From assembly GCF_026163685.1 (NCBI RefSeq), contig NZ_JAOXSR010000002.1, positions 330,599-394,598 on the forward strand: a DNA stretch of 64,000 nucleotides, read 5' to 3'. Of the stretch, positions 37,547 to 45,489 are shown piece after piece. The notes beneath the pieces were generated by a model. The model did not search any database, had not been told where the DNA came from, and saw only the letters and a program-made list of their open reading frames with translations. Position 1 is the stretch's first letter; each line of letters begins with the position of its first letter. The position numbers and the translations under genes were made by a program. Source of the DNA: Oerskovia flava. GTDB taxonomy: Bacteria > Actinomycetota > Actinomycetes > Actinomycetales > Cellulomonadaceae.

Positions 37547-38838
37547 GACGAACACACGGCACAGTTGCCGTCGCAGTATCGACCGCTCTGCTACTCGCCG
37601 GCTGCGGCGGCGGGTCGTCCGACCAGTCGGACGACGGACGTACGAGGATCGACTTCGCGATCCACGTGGCCAACCCGCAGGACCAGGAGCCCGCGTTCGC
37701 AGCTGTCGTCGACGCGTTCGAAGCACAGAACCCCGACATCGACGTCAACCTGATCGGCAAGGAACAGTCCGAGCACATCAGGAGCATCAAGATGCAGTCC
37801 CAGTCCGGGAACCTGCCCGACATGTTCTGGATGCTGCAGGCGTCAGCAAGCGAGCTCAACGACGCCGGAGCACTTCTCGACCTGTCGGACTTCCTGAACG
37901 CCAACCCGGACATCGCAAGTTCTCTGCGGCCCAACATGGTCGAGGCGTTCGAGGACGACAGCGTGCAGTACGGCCTGCCCTACCAGCCGTTGGTCACGGG
38001 TCTGTTCTACAACCTGGCGCTGTTCGAGGAGAACGGCCTGGAGGTCCCCGAGACCTTCGACGACCTCGTCGCGGCCAGCGAGGTGTTCAGCGCCAAGGGC
38101 ATCACCACGATCGCTCAAGGTGCGAAGGACCCCTATAGCGTGTGGGCCTTCCTGACCATGCTCTCGCGTTTCGGGTACTTCGAGAAGATCGAAGCCATCC
38201 TCGCGGGCGACGAGGCCTTCGACAACAGCGACTTCGTCCGGTTCTACGAGAAAATCGATTTGCTGCGAGAGACGGGGAGTTTCCCGCAGAACGTGACCAC
38301 TCAGTCCTACTTCCAAGCGGTGGAGTCCTTCACCGGAGGCCAGGCCGCGATGCTGGACTCCGGAACTTGGGACGTGAAGAAGATCGAGGACAGCCCGGTG
38401 GGCCAGGACGTGGGCTTCTGGTGGGGTCCGACGTTCTCTGACGGCGTCGGCGAGCAGAACATCAGTTCGGTGGTGCCCAGCGCACCGATCGTCGTCAACG
38501 CCCAGGTGGCTGAGAGCGAGGCCAAGCTCGCCGCGATCGAGAAGTTCCTCGCCTTCTACTACGGCCCGGACGGTATCCAGCTCATGGTGGACAACCAGGT
38601 GCCCGCAATGACGGACGTTGACGTCAGCGTCGACGAGACCGAGCACCCAGTGTTCGCCAGCGTTATGGAGCAGGTCTCCTCCCCCGCCTACACCAGCCAG
38701 CCTGCCCAGCCCGACCTGGTTGTCTCCGAGGCCGTAGCCAACGCCATGTACGACAGCATCTACGGCGTCATCAACGGGACGTACGACCCACAGCAGGCCG
38801 CCGTCGTCGTGCAGAAGGCCATCGACAACGAGCGCTGA
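37543..38838 (+). CDS. Sugar ABC transporter substrate-binding lipoprotein
   Basis: A 431-aa extracellular binding protein (family 1). The signal peptide ends in a lipobox LLLAGC with Cys21 as the lipidated residue; GGGSSDQSDDG is the linker. Domain features include AFAAVVDAFEAQNPDIDVNL, PDMFWMLQASASEL, YGLPYQPLVTGLFYNLALFE and FTGGQAAMLDSGTWDVKKIE. ATG at 37543 follows AAAGGAG. With the two permeases it forms a carbohydrate importer; the enzymes downstream suggest the ligand is a fructo-disaccharide or difructose anhydride, which is inference. Confidence 0.92.
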   Translation: MRRTHGTVAVAVSTALLLAGCGGGSSDQSDDGRTRIDFAIHVANPQDQEPAFAAVVDAFEAQNPDIDVNLIGKEQSEHIRSIKMQSQSGNLPDMFWMLQASASELNDAGALLDLSDFLNANPDIASSLRPNMVEAFEDDSVQYGLPYQPLVTGLFYNLALFEENGLEVPETFDDLVAASEVFSAKGITTIAQGAKDPYSVWAFLTMLSRFGYFEKIEAILAGDEAFDNSDFVRFYEKIDLLRETGSFPQNVTTQSYFQAVESFTGGQAAMLDSGTWDVKKIEDSPVGQDVGFWWGPTFSDGVGEQNISSVVPSAPIVVNAQVAESEAKLAAIEKFLAFYYGPDGIQLMVDNQVPAMTDVDVSVDETEHPVFASVMEQVSSPAYTSQPAQPDLVVSEAVANAMYDSIYGVINGTYDPQQAAVVVQKAIDNER

Positions 38839-38845
38839 GAGCCGT

Positions 38846-38880
38846 GGGGGGGGGGGGGGGGGGCGCCCCCCCCCCCCCCC
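38846..38880. repeat. G18-CG-C15 palindrome between binding protein and permease genes
   Basis: A run of 18 G at 38846-38863, then CG, then 15 C at 38866-38880. The last 15 G plus C pair perfectly with G plus 15 C, a 16-bp stem of pure G/C. It starts 7 bases after the binding-protein stop and lies 40 bases before the permease start. It could be a stabilising or attenuating intergenic hairpin, or a sequencing/assembly artefact, since homopolymer runs like this are error-prone. Confidence 0.6.
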
Positions 38881-38920
38881 ACGACCGTAGTCGGCCTGGA
38901 ACAAAGGAAGCACGCTCACG

Positions 38921-39811
38921 ATGAAGTGGTTCAGCTCACGCACCAACAAGGTGGCGCTCATAGCGCCCACGCTGGCGGTCTACCTCGCCTATATCGTCGC
39001 GCCCATCTTCATCGCGGCGTACTACAGCCTCACGAGATTCAGCGGCATCGGCCAGCCCCAGTTCATCGGCCTCGACAATTACCACCGGCTCCTCGACGAC
39101 CCGTTGTTCGCCATCGCCCTGAAGAACACCGTCATCGTCCTGGTCGTCACCCTCGCGCTGTTGATCCCTGGAGCATTCGGGCTGGCCCTGCTGATGCGCC
39201 GGTCCGTGCGCGGCATGTCGGCGGTGCGAGCCATCAACTTCTCCCCCGCCATCATCGCCCCGATCCTGGTGGGGCTGATCTGGGTGTTCATTCTCGACCC
39301 GCAGATCGGACTCGTGAATAACGTACTGCGTGCGGTGGGGCTCGAAGCGCTGGCGCTGCAGTGGATCGGCGGGCCAGACCTCACCCCGTTCTCGTTGGCG
39401 ATCGTGCAGAGCTGGCAGAGCTTGGGCTACATCGCGACGATCTTCATCGCCGGCCTCACCCTCATCCCGGACGAACTGTACGAGGCAGCAGCGCTCGACG
39501 GCGCCAGCGGCTCCCAGAAGCTGTTCCACATCACGATCCCGCTGTTGAACGAGACGTTCAAGATGAGCACCATCCTGGTGATCACCCTAGTGTTCAAGAT
39601 CTTCGAGACGGTACTACAGCTGACCAACGGCGGCCCCAACCACCTGTCCGAGCTTCTGGTCACCTACATGTACAACACGACGTTCACCGCCGGTGAATAC
39701 GGCTACGGCATGTCGATCGCCGTCACGACACTCGCCATCACTTTCCTCGCGGCGGCCGTCATCCTTGGCCTGCCCGCGCTGCGCCGGCGACTCGCACGGA
39801 CGGAGAGCTGA
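38921..39811 (+). CDS. ABC sugar transporter permease, MalF/UgpA type
   Basis: A 296-aa membrane protein with six helices. The N-terminal helix is VALIAPTLAVYLAYIVAPIF. The ATPase-contacting EAA loop reads ELYEAAALDGASGSQKLFHI TIPLL. It pairs with the downstream MalG-type subunit to form the channel. ATG at 38921 has AAAGGAAG upstream. The GTPase-like motor is not encoded here, so it likely uses a shared ATPase. Confidence 0.93.
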   Translation: MKWFSSRTNKVALIAPTLAVYLAYIVAPIFIAAYYSLTRFSGIGQPQFIGLDNYHRLLDDPLFAIALKNTVIVLVVTLALLIPGAFGLALLMRRSVRGMSAVRAINFSPAIIAPILVGLIWVFILDPQIGLVNNVLRAVGLEALALQWIGGPDLTPFSLAIVQSWQSLGYIATIFIAGLTLIPDELYEAAALDGASGSQKLFHITIPLLNETFKMSTILVITLVFKIFETVLQLTNGGPNHLSELLVTYMYNTTFTAGEYGYGMSIAVTTLAITFLAAAVILGLPALRRRLARTES

Positions 39812-39813
39812 CC

Positions 39814-40659
39814 ATGCCTGCCCAGACCCGAGACCGGCGCCGCCACCCGGTCCAAACACTAATCACCGCCGGCATCACCGTGCTCGTCGTCATCCCGTTC
39901 GTGTGGATGGTTCTGCTGGTCTTCAAAGACAACGCCTCCATCCTCAACGACCCGCTCGCCCTGCCCACTTCGCTGAACCTCGACAATCTCTCCCGGGCGC
40001 TGGACACCCTCGACCTAGGCCTGCTCTACAAGAACACTTTCGTCATCGCCGCACTCGCGCTGACGGTCCAGCTGTTCATCACATTCCTCAGCTCCTTCGC
40101 GCTCACGCGCCTGGTCTACCGCCGCAAGTGGCTAGCGAACGCGATCTACGTCTTCTTCATCGCCGGCCAGGCGATCCCGCCGTTCATCCTGCTCTTCCCG
40201 GTGTACCGGATCACGATCGAGCTCGGCATCCAGAACACCTACCTCTCTCTCGTCTTGCCCTACGTCGCCATGTCGGTTGGGTTCAACACCCTGCTGTTCG
40301 TAGGCTTCCTACGCGGCTTCCCTACTGAGATCGAAGAGGCCGCGGTCCTCGATGGGGCCAACCTGTGGACCATGGCGTTCCGCGTCGTGCTGCCGATCGT
40401 CATGCCCATCGTCGTCACCGTTTTCATCTTCAACATGCTGTACATCTGGAACGAGTTCCCATTCGCCGTCACGCTCATCAGCGACCCGGAAATGATGACC
40501 ATCCCGCTGGCGATCTCACAGTTCAAGGGCCAGTTCACCATCGACTACGGCGGGATCGTCGCCGCCAGCCTGCTCTTCATCATCCCTCAGCTCGCGTTCT
40601 ACGCCGTTTTCCAGCGGTTCATCATCGGCGGCATGACCGCCGGCGCCGTCAAGGGCTAG
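39814..40659 (+). CDS. ABC sugar transporter permease, MalG/UgpE type
   Basis: A 281-aa partner of the preceding permease, 2 bases downstream. It has six helices, beginning LITAGITVLVVIPFVWMVLL, and the EAA loop TEIEEAAVLDGANLWTMAFR VVLPI. The helix pair near residues 100-150 holds FITFLSSFALTRLVYRRKWL. Neither permease carries an ATP-binding domain. Confidence 0.93.
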   Translation: MPAQTRDRRRHPVQTLITAGITVLVVIPFVWMVLLVFKDNASILNDPLALPTSLNLDNLSRALDTLDLGLLYKNTFVIAALALTVQLFITFLSSFALTRLVYRRKWLANAIYVFFIAGQAIPPFILLFPVYRITIELGIQNTYLSLVLPYVAMSVGFNTLLFVGFLRGFPTEIEEAAVLDGANLWTMAFRVVLPIVMPIVVTVFIFNMLYIWNEFPFAVTLISDPEMMTIPLAISQFKGQFTIDYGGIVAASLLFIIPQLAFYAVFQRFIIGGMTAGAVKG

Positions 40660-40704
40660 AACAGCGCCCGCTTCCCACCCCATCGACAAGGAGAACCGAC
40701 GAAC

Positions 40705-42054
40705 ATGACCTCTGCATTTCCCGACGGCCTGCGCTCCCTGACTCGCGCCAGCGACGCACGCACCGGTCGCGCCTCCAGCAGTGACCCAACCGGGGCGAAC
40801 CAGGACTACTGGATGGTCCCCGCCGGCGAAAGCGTGGTCCTGGCCGAGATCGACGGCCCCGGCTGCATTACCCACATCTGGATGACGTCCTTCTGCCGGC
40901 GCACACTCGGCCCCGGTGTCGTCGACCCGGTACTCGGCAGCCGCGTCGCGCCGGTCAACGAGATCCACAACGCCCTCGGCGTGACCTGGGAGGAGCAGGA
41001 CCCCTTCTACTACCGCAAGGCCCTGATCAAGATCACCTGGGACGACCAGGACACCCCCAGTGTCCTGGCCCCTCTGGGCGACTTCTTCGGCATCGGTCAC
41101 TCCTTCCCGGGCAACTACGAGTCCGCGCCGTTCAACGTCTCGCTCAAGCCCGAAGAGGCAGGGAAGTTCGGCGCTCCTTGCGCGCGCAACTGCTACTTCC
41201 CCATGCCGTTCGGGCGTAAGGCGCGCATCGAGCTCGTCAACGACAACGACGTGCCGTTCGGCGTGTACTTCTACATCGACTACGAGCTCTACCGTAAGCC
41301 TCTGCCCGAGGACACTCTGTACTTCCACGCCCAATGGACCCGCAGCAACCCCTGCGACGGGTGGGGCCCCGACCTGCAGGTCAACAGCCCGGAGATCCAG
41401 CAGGTGACCAACCTGACCGGCGACGGCAACTATGTCGTCCTGGAGACCGAGGGACGTGGTCACTACGTCGGCTGCAACCTGTCCGTCACGCATTTCCAGG
41501 GCAGCTGGTGGGGCGAGGGCGACGACATGATCTACATTGACGGGGAATCCACCCCGAGCGTCAACGGCACCGGCACCGAGGACTACTTCGGTCACGCGTG
41601 GGGCATGCAGAAGAACGCCTTCCTGTACAACGGCTCCATCGTCCACGAGAGCGACCTCCCCGGGTACCAGGTCTCCTACCGGTTCCACGTGCTGGACCCC
41701 GTCCGGTTCCAAGAGCGCATCAAGGTCACGATCGAGCACGGGCACGCCAACCACCTGTCCGACGACTGGTCATCCACCGCCTACTGGTACCAGACCCTGC
41801 CCTCTCCCCAGCTGCAGATCCTCCCCGCCGAGGAGCGCCTTCCCTACGTCGCGCACCTCGAACCCCGCACCGCTCCCTACAGCAAGCCGCTGAACACCGA
41901 GATGGCTGCGGCCCGCGACGCCGCCAGCGCGCGTGACGAGACCTACCGGTCTGGGAAGGACACCGAGATGGCGCGCAAGATCGACCTCACCCGGGCCGCG
42001 GAGATCGCGAACATCGAGCAGGCCCGACGCATCCGCGCAGCGGCGGACGCATGA
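40705..42054 (+). CDS. GH172 family enzyme (DUF2961), putative alpha-D-fructofuranosidase/difructose anhydride enzyme
   Basis: A 449-aa cytoplasmic protein of the DUF2961/GH172 family; no signal peptide. The family's two catalytic glutamates in the Bifidobacterium enzyme are, from memory, Glu270 and Glu291; here Glu271 (WWGEGDDMIYIDGE) and Glu292 (NGTGTEDYF) sit at the same 21-residue spacing. Known members act on alpha-D-fructofuranosides (inulobiose/difructose dianhydride I) or on D-arabinofuranosides. Because GH32 follows with a 4-base overlap, the fructose role is favoured here. The C-terminal 60 residues are helical and Ala/Arg/Glu-rich (ARKIDLTRAAEIANIEQARR), perhaps for oligomerisation. 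ATG at 40705 follows AAGGAG. Confidence 0.85.
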   Translation: MTSAFPDGLRSLTRASDARTGRASSSDPTGANQDYWMVPAGESVVLAEIDGPGCITHIWMTSFCRRTLGPGVVDPVLGSRVAPVNEIHNALGVTWEEQDPFYYRKALIKITWDDQDTPSVLAPLGDFFGIGHSFPGNYESAPFNVSLKPEEAGKFGAPCARNCYFPMPFGRKARIELVNDNDVPFGVYFYIDYELYRKPLPEDTLYFHAQWTRSNPCDGWGPDLQVNSPEIQQVTNLTGDGNYVVLETEGRGHYVGCNLSVTHFQGSWWGEGDDMIYIDGESTPSVNGTGTEDYFGHAWGMQKNAFLYNGSIVHESDLPGYQVSYRFHVLDPVRFQERIKVTIEHGHANHLSDDWSSTAYWYQTLPSPQLQILPAEERLPYVAHLEPRTAPYSKPLNTEMAAARDAASARDETYRSGKDTEMARKIDLTRAAEIANIEQARRIRAAADA

Positions 42055-43526
42055 GCACCCAGACGTTCGACCAGGCCCTGCAGGCCGCGGACGACCACAT
42101 CGCCAACACCGCCATCGCGCCCTCGCGGTGGCGCCCCGCCTACCACCTGACGCCGCCCACGGGGTGGATGAACGACCCCAACGGGTTCGTCCAGTACGAG
42201 GGCCGCTACCACCTGTTCTACCAATTCTGGCCCTACGGCCCCGAGTGGGGCCCGATGCACTGGGGCCACGCCGTCAGCGACGACCTGGTCCGGTGGGAGC
42301 ATCTGCCCACCGCACTGGCACCGTCCGAGGAGTACGACAGCGGCGACGGTGTTCCCGGGTACGGCTGCTTCTCTGGCAGCGCGCTCGTGGACCGCGACGG
42401 GCGTCTCGTTCTCATGTACACCGGGCACGTTGACGGGCGCCAGCCTCCGCAGACCCAGAACATCGCCATCTCAACCGACGGTGTGCACTTCCACAAGTCC
42501 GCAGCCAACCCCGTTATCCCTGCACCGCCGGTCGACGGCGGGCCTGACTTCCGCGACCCCACGATGGCGCAGATCGGTGATCGCACCTACGCAGTCATCG
42601 GGTCCAGCGCGGCCGGGCGCGGCAAGGCCCTGCTCTTCGCAACGGACGGTGATCTGGAGACCTGGGAGTACGTGGGCGTCGCGGCCGAGAGCACCGGTCA
42701 GGAGGGAACGATGTGGGAGTGCCCCGACCTGTTCCCCCTCGCAGACCGATTCGCACTGGTCGTCTCGCCCATGCAAGGCACCCTGAACACGTTCCCCTTC
42801 ATCCAGATCGGGGACTTCCAACCTGACTCGGGGCGCTTCACCTCGGATAGGCATTATCAGCTCGACGGTGGCATCGACTTCTACGCCCCGCAGACCCTGG
42901 TCGACGACACCGGACGGCGCATCCTCATCGGCTGGATGCAGCAGTGGTTCCAGCGCAACGTCACCGCCGCGGATGGCTGGTCCGGCGCTATGAGCATCCC
43001 CCGAGAGCTCACGCTCGACGCAGGAGTCCTCAGGCAACGGCCGGTCACCGAGATCGAGTCGCTACGCGGACCGGCACGACACCTAGGCGCCCACGAAGTC
43101 GGCACCCAGCCACTGATGTCCGACACGGGCGCGTCGGCGGAGGTGCGCATCGTCCTCGGACCGAGCACCGCCCCGGTCGCGCGCATCGCCGTGCGGGCGT
43201 CCAGCGACGAGTCCGAGCAGACCGTCTATACCGTCGACCGGCGGGCCGGCCGCATCGTGTGCGACCGCTCCCTGTCAGGAGCCGGCGACGTGACATCCAG
43301 CCACGTCACGTTCGACCCCGCGCGCGAGTCCCTCGAGCTACGGTTCTTCATCGACACCTGCTCCGTCGAGCTCTTCGTCGACGACGGCGCCGCAGTCATG
43401 ACCAACCGCATCTACCCGAACCCCGACTCGACCGGCCTGACGATCACTGCGGTAGGAGTGGGCACGCTGAACGTCGAAGACTTCACCGTGTGGCCCCTCA
43501 GCACCCGCCAAGAGCCCTCACAGTGA
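42051..43526 (+). CDS. GH32 beta-fructofuranosidase (sucrase/inulinase type)
   Basis: A 491-aa five-bladed propeller enzyme plus C-terminal beta-sandwich. The nucleophile is Asp42 in GWMNDPNG, the transition-state stabiliser Asp169 in DFRDP, and the acid/base Glu223 in WECPDLF. The C-terminal module contains VELFVDDGAAVMTNRIYPNP. No signal peptide, so the substrate must be imported first, which fits the upstream transporter. Start overlaps the GH172 stop (ATGA), so the two enzymes are made together. Likely substrates are sucrose, inulobiose or small inulin-type oligofructosides. Confidence 0.93.
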   Translation: MSTQTFDQALQAADDHIANTAIAPSRWRPAYHLTPPTGWMNDPNGFVQYEGRYHLFYQFWPYGPEWGPMHWGHAVSDDLVRWEHLPTALAPSEEYDSGDGVPGYGCFSGSALVDRDGRLVLMYTGHVDGRQPPQTQNIAISTDGVHFHKSAANPVIPAPPVDGGPDFRDPTMAQIGDRTYAVIGSSAAGRGKALLFATDGDLETWEYVGVAAESTGQEGTMWECPDLFPLADRFALVVSPMQGTLNTFPFIQIGDFQPDSGRFTSDRHYQLDGGIDFYAPQTLVDDTGRRILIGWMQQWFQRNVTAADGWSGAMSIPRELTLDAGVLRQRPVTEIESLRGPARHLGAHEVGTQPLMSDTGASAEVRIVLGPSTAPVARIAVRASSDESEQTVYTVDRRAGRIVCDRSLSGAGDVTSSHVTFDPARESLELRFFIDTCSVELFVDDGAAVMTNRIYPNPDSTGLTITAVGVGTLNVEDFTVWPLSTRQEPSQ

Positions 43527-43576
43527 CGACTGCCACGGGCGGGCCAGCAGACGCGGTCCGCCCGTGGCAGCGTCCG

Positions 43577-43725
43577 TCCCTCATCGGCTCGTGCTCGACA
43601 TCGAGAGCGGGACGCACCTCGCCAGATGGTTCGGCGGCGCCGCGCTCCTGGAGATCTGGATGCACCAGTCCGACATCGACGCACACCGCTTCGACTCCGC
43701 CCGGTGCATCACCCGAACCGACTGA
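43577..43725 (+). pseudogene. C-terminal remnant of a DUF1963 (YwqG-like) protein
   Basis: About 50 codons reading RLVLDIESGTHLARWFGGAA then LLEIWMHQSDIDAHRFDSAR, resembling the end of DUF1963 proteins (hydrophobic, Asp/Ser-rich, then an aromatic-Ile-x-x-x-Asp-Leu segment). No start codon region or upstream domain is present, so it is a fragment. Part of it is duplicated in the 132-bp tandem repeat. Confidence 0.4.
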
Positions 43726-43910
43726 ACCGGGTCGTCCTGGCTTCACGGCGAGTCGGTCGCGTGATCGATGAGGTCGTCCCTGGAGATCTGGATGCACCAG
43801 TCCGACATCGACGCACACCGCTTCGACTCCGCCCGGTGCATCACCCGAACCGACTGAACCGGGTCGTCCTGGCTTCACGGCGAGTCGGTCGCGTGATCGA
43901 TGAGGTCGTC
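43647..43910. repeat. Exact 132-bp tandem duplication
   Basis: Unit 1 is 43647-43778 and unit 2 is 43779-43910; by eye I see no difference between them. Each unit begins CCTGGAGATCTGGATG and ends GATGAGGTCGTC. The unit length is a multiple of three. It includes the end of the DUF1963-like remnant. Its perfect identity suggests it is recent or an assembly duplication. The bases 43911-44207 hold no gene I can support. Confidence 0.8.
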
Positions 43911-44207
43911 GACTTTCGAACGGTCTCAGCCCTGCCAGGATGGCGTGCTGCTCGCCGCGACCACCCGCCGGCATGATCGCGGGCAAACACCGAGGACCGC
44001 GGCCCGACGAACGACACCGCGTCGCCTCCCGGCGCGCACCGAGCTGCTTTCGACCGTCGCGCCGTCGTCCCCCGTTCACTGCTGGCGGAGGGCATCAGCT
44101 GCACCGACCGACCGGACACGCCGGTCAGCTCTAGCTTCGCGGCTAGGATCGAGAGCGAGACCCCACGTGCGGTACAACATCTCAGCCCGCGCAGAACCGA
44201 GCACCGC

Positions 44208-44711
44208 GTGCCCGTCCCCGCCTCCAAGGACGACCTCCTCACCGCGATCGAGACGACCTTCGCCCGGCTGTACCGTGACCTGGAACGCGTCCCGCCCGGT
44301 CGCGCTCGAGAACCAGTCCTGGAGGGCCACGTCAAGGGGACGCTGATGAGTCCCGCGGACCTGGTCGCCTACCTGGTCGGCTGGAACCAGCAGGTTCTCA
44401 CCTGGCACCGACGCCGTACAGAGGGGCTGAGCGACGAGTTCCCCGCGCCAGGGATCGCGTGGAACCAGCTCGGCGCGCTAGCCCAGCGATACTACGCCGC
44501 CCACCAGCACGACACGTGGCCCATCCTGCTCGGACAGCTCACCGCTGCGAAGGACCAGATCGTTGCAATGATCCGAGAACAGTCCGACGAGGATCTCTAC
44601 GGCGCTGCCTGGTACGGCAGATGGACCATGGGCCGCATGATCTCGCTCAACACCTCGTCTCCCTACACCAACGCCCGCGGCCGCATCCGGGCGTGGCTTC
44701 GCACACTCTGA
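44208..44711 (+). CDS. ClbS/DfsB-family protein (four-helix bundle)
   Basis: A 167-aa protein of the ClbS/DfsB (DUF1706) family. Motifs include DDLLTAIETTFARLYRDLER, MSPADLVAYLVGWNQQVLTW, GIAWNQLGALAQRYYAAHQH and YGRWTMGRMISLNTSSPYTN ARGRIRAW. ClbS is a colibactin-resistance cyclopropane hydrolase; DfsB is a thiol-related homologue. A similar detoxifying or thiol role is possible but unproven here. GTG start at 44208. Confidence 0.8.
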   Translation: MPVPASKDDLLTAIETTFARLYRDLERVPPGRAREPVLEGHVKGTLMSPADLVAYLVGWNQQVLTWHRRRTEGLSDEFPAPGIAWNQLGALAQRYYAAHQHDTWPILLGQLTAAKDQIVAMIREQSDEDLYGAAWYGRWTMGRMISLNTSSPYTNARGRIRAWLRTL

Positions 44712-44848
44712 GCGAGCCGGGGTGCCGCTCAGCACACGACCGGTTCGCGGAGTCCTACGGGTAGCAGGCTGTGCCCCCCAGTACGTCGGATCGACCCGCG
44801 CCTGCGCTCCGCTGGGGTCGGGAGAGCACAGTACGCATCACGAGCAGT

Positions 44849-44871
44849 GAACCGCGAGCATCTCGCGGTTC
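44849..44871. repeat. Palindrome GAACCGCGAG-cat-CTCGCGGTTC
   Basis: Perfect 10-bp arms around CAT. The same sequence, one base shorter in the loop, occurs at 50100-50119. Both copies lie in intergenic DNA next to tRNA genes. The remaining 44712-45022 has no gene I can support. Confidence 0.65.
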
Positions 44872-45022
44872 GACGAGACGAAGACCGGTCAAGGTTGTCC
44901 GCATCTCGCCTGTCACCGTCGAACCGCAGCGAGCCGATCTGGCTTCACGGACACCCGCGCACGCCCGCGTACGGGAGGCAATGGGGGTACGAATGGGTGT
45001 ACGGCACCCCTCCGGACGCGAA

Positions 45023-45056
45023 AGAGGCCGTGTCTACTGTTGTAGAAACGGCCTCT
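45023..45056 (-). terminator. Rho-independent-type terminator of tRNA-Val(CAC)
   Basis: AGAGGCCGT (45023-45031) pairs with ACGGCCTCT (45048-45056); the loop region adds TCTAC-TGTT-GTAGA, giving about 14 bp with one mismatch. On the minus strand the stem is followed by TTT. It follows the tRNA by 15 bases. Confidence 0.7.
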
Positions 45057-45098
45057 GACCTCCTGTGATGCTGGTGGGCGATACTGGGTTCGAACCAG
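45048..45098. repeat. Right copy of the tRNA-Val att-like direct repeat
   Basis: This segment covers the terminator right arm, the tRNA 3' end and its T-arm. It is the intact counterpart of the degenerate copy at 31755-31813, in the same orientation. Together they bracket about 13.3 kb. Confidence 0.62.
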
Positions 45099-45146
45099 TG
45101 ACCTCTTCGGTGTGAACGAAGCGCGCTACCACTGCGCCAATCGCCC
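45072..45146 (-). tRNA. tRNA-Val(CAC)
   Basis: On the minus strand the acceptor GGGCGAT pairs with ATCGCCC and is followed by A and an encoded CCA (45072-45074). The D-arm is GCGC-AGTGGTA-GCGC. The anticodon stem is CTTCG-TTCACAC-CGAAG with anticodon CAC. The T-arm is ACTGG-TTCGAAC-CCAGT. A likely -10 box TAACAT lies upstream near 45183-45188. It shares its 5' and 3' halves and downstream flank with the tRNA-Val(GAC) at 50470. Confidence 0.95.
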
Positions 45147-45489
45147 GTTGCTCCGAGCCGTGGCCCGGGAACGTTCGTGGACGATGTTAGCCCCAAACCC
45201 GCCCGAACTGCGAACTGGTTCTCTCGCACCCTCGGCGGAGCGGCCGTCCGGCGCGTGCACGTGGCGCGCACCGGGCGCGGGACGGTCATGACACCACCCG
45301 AGCCTCGCCCGAGCTCTCCGCGATACGAGACGGAGCGTGCCGTGTGAGGCAGGACACGAGACGACGCCCCGGCGGCGCGCTGACCTGCACCGATACATGG
45401 CCGAGCACGAGCCGTCCGCAGCCGGAAGTGGCCTGATCGACCATCTCGAATTCACTCTTCGGCAAAGGTTTACTACGGTGGACGGTGAC
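45147..45489. other. Intergenic region between tRNA-Val and ectA
   Basis: 343 bases without a gene. It should hold the tRNA promoter on the minus strand and the ectABC promoter on the plus strand; the patch just before ectA (about 45445-45480) is noticeably richer in A/T than the rest. I cannot assign a defined box. Confidence 0.4.

Noticed and set aside
43498-44079. Minus-strand 193-aa frame with an internal repeat
   Set aside because: The protein repeat is only the 132-bp DNA tandem duplication read backwards; no domain and no ribosome site.
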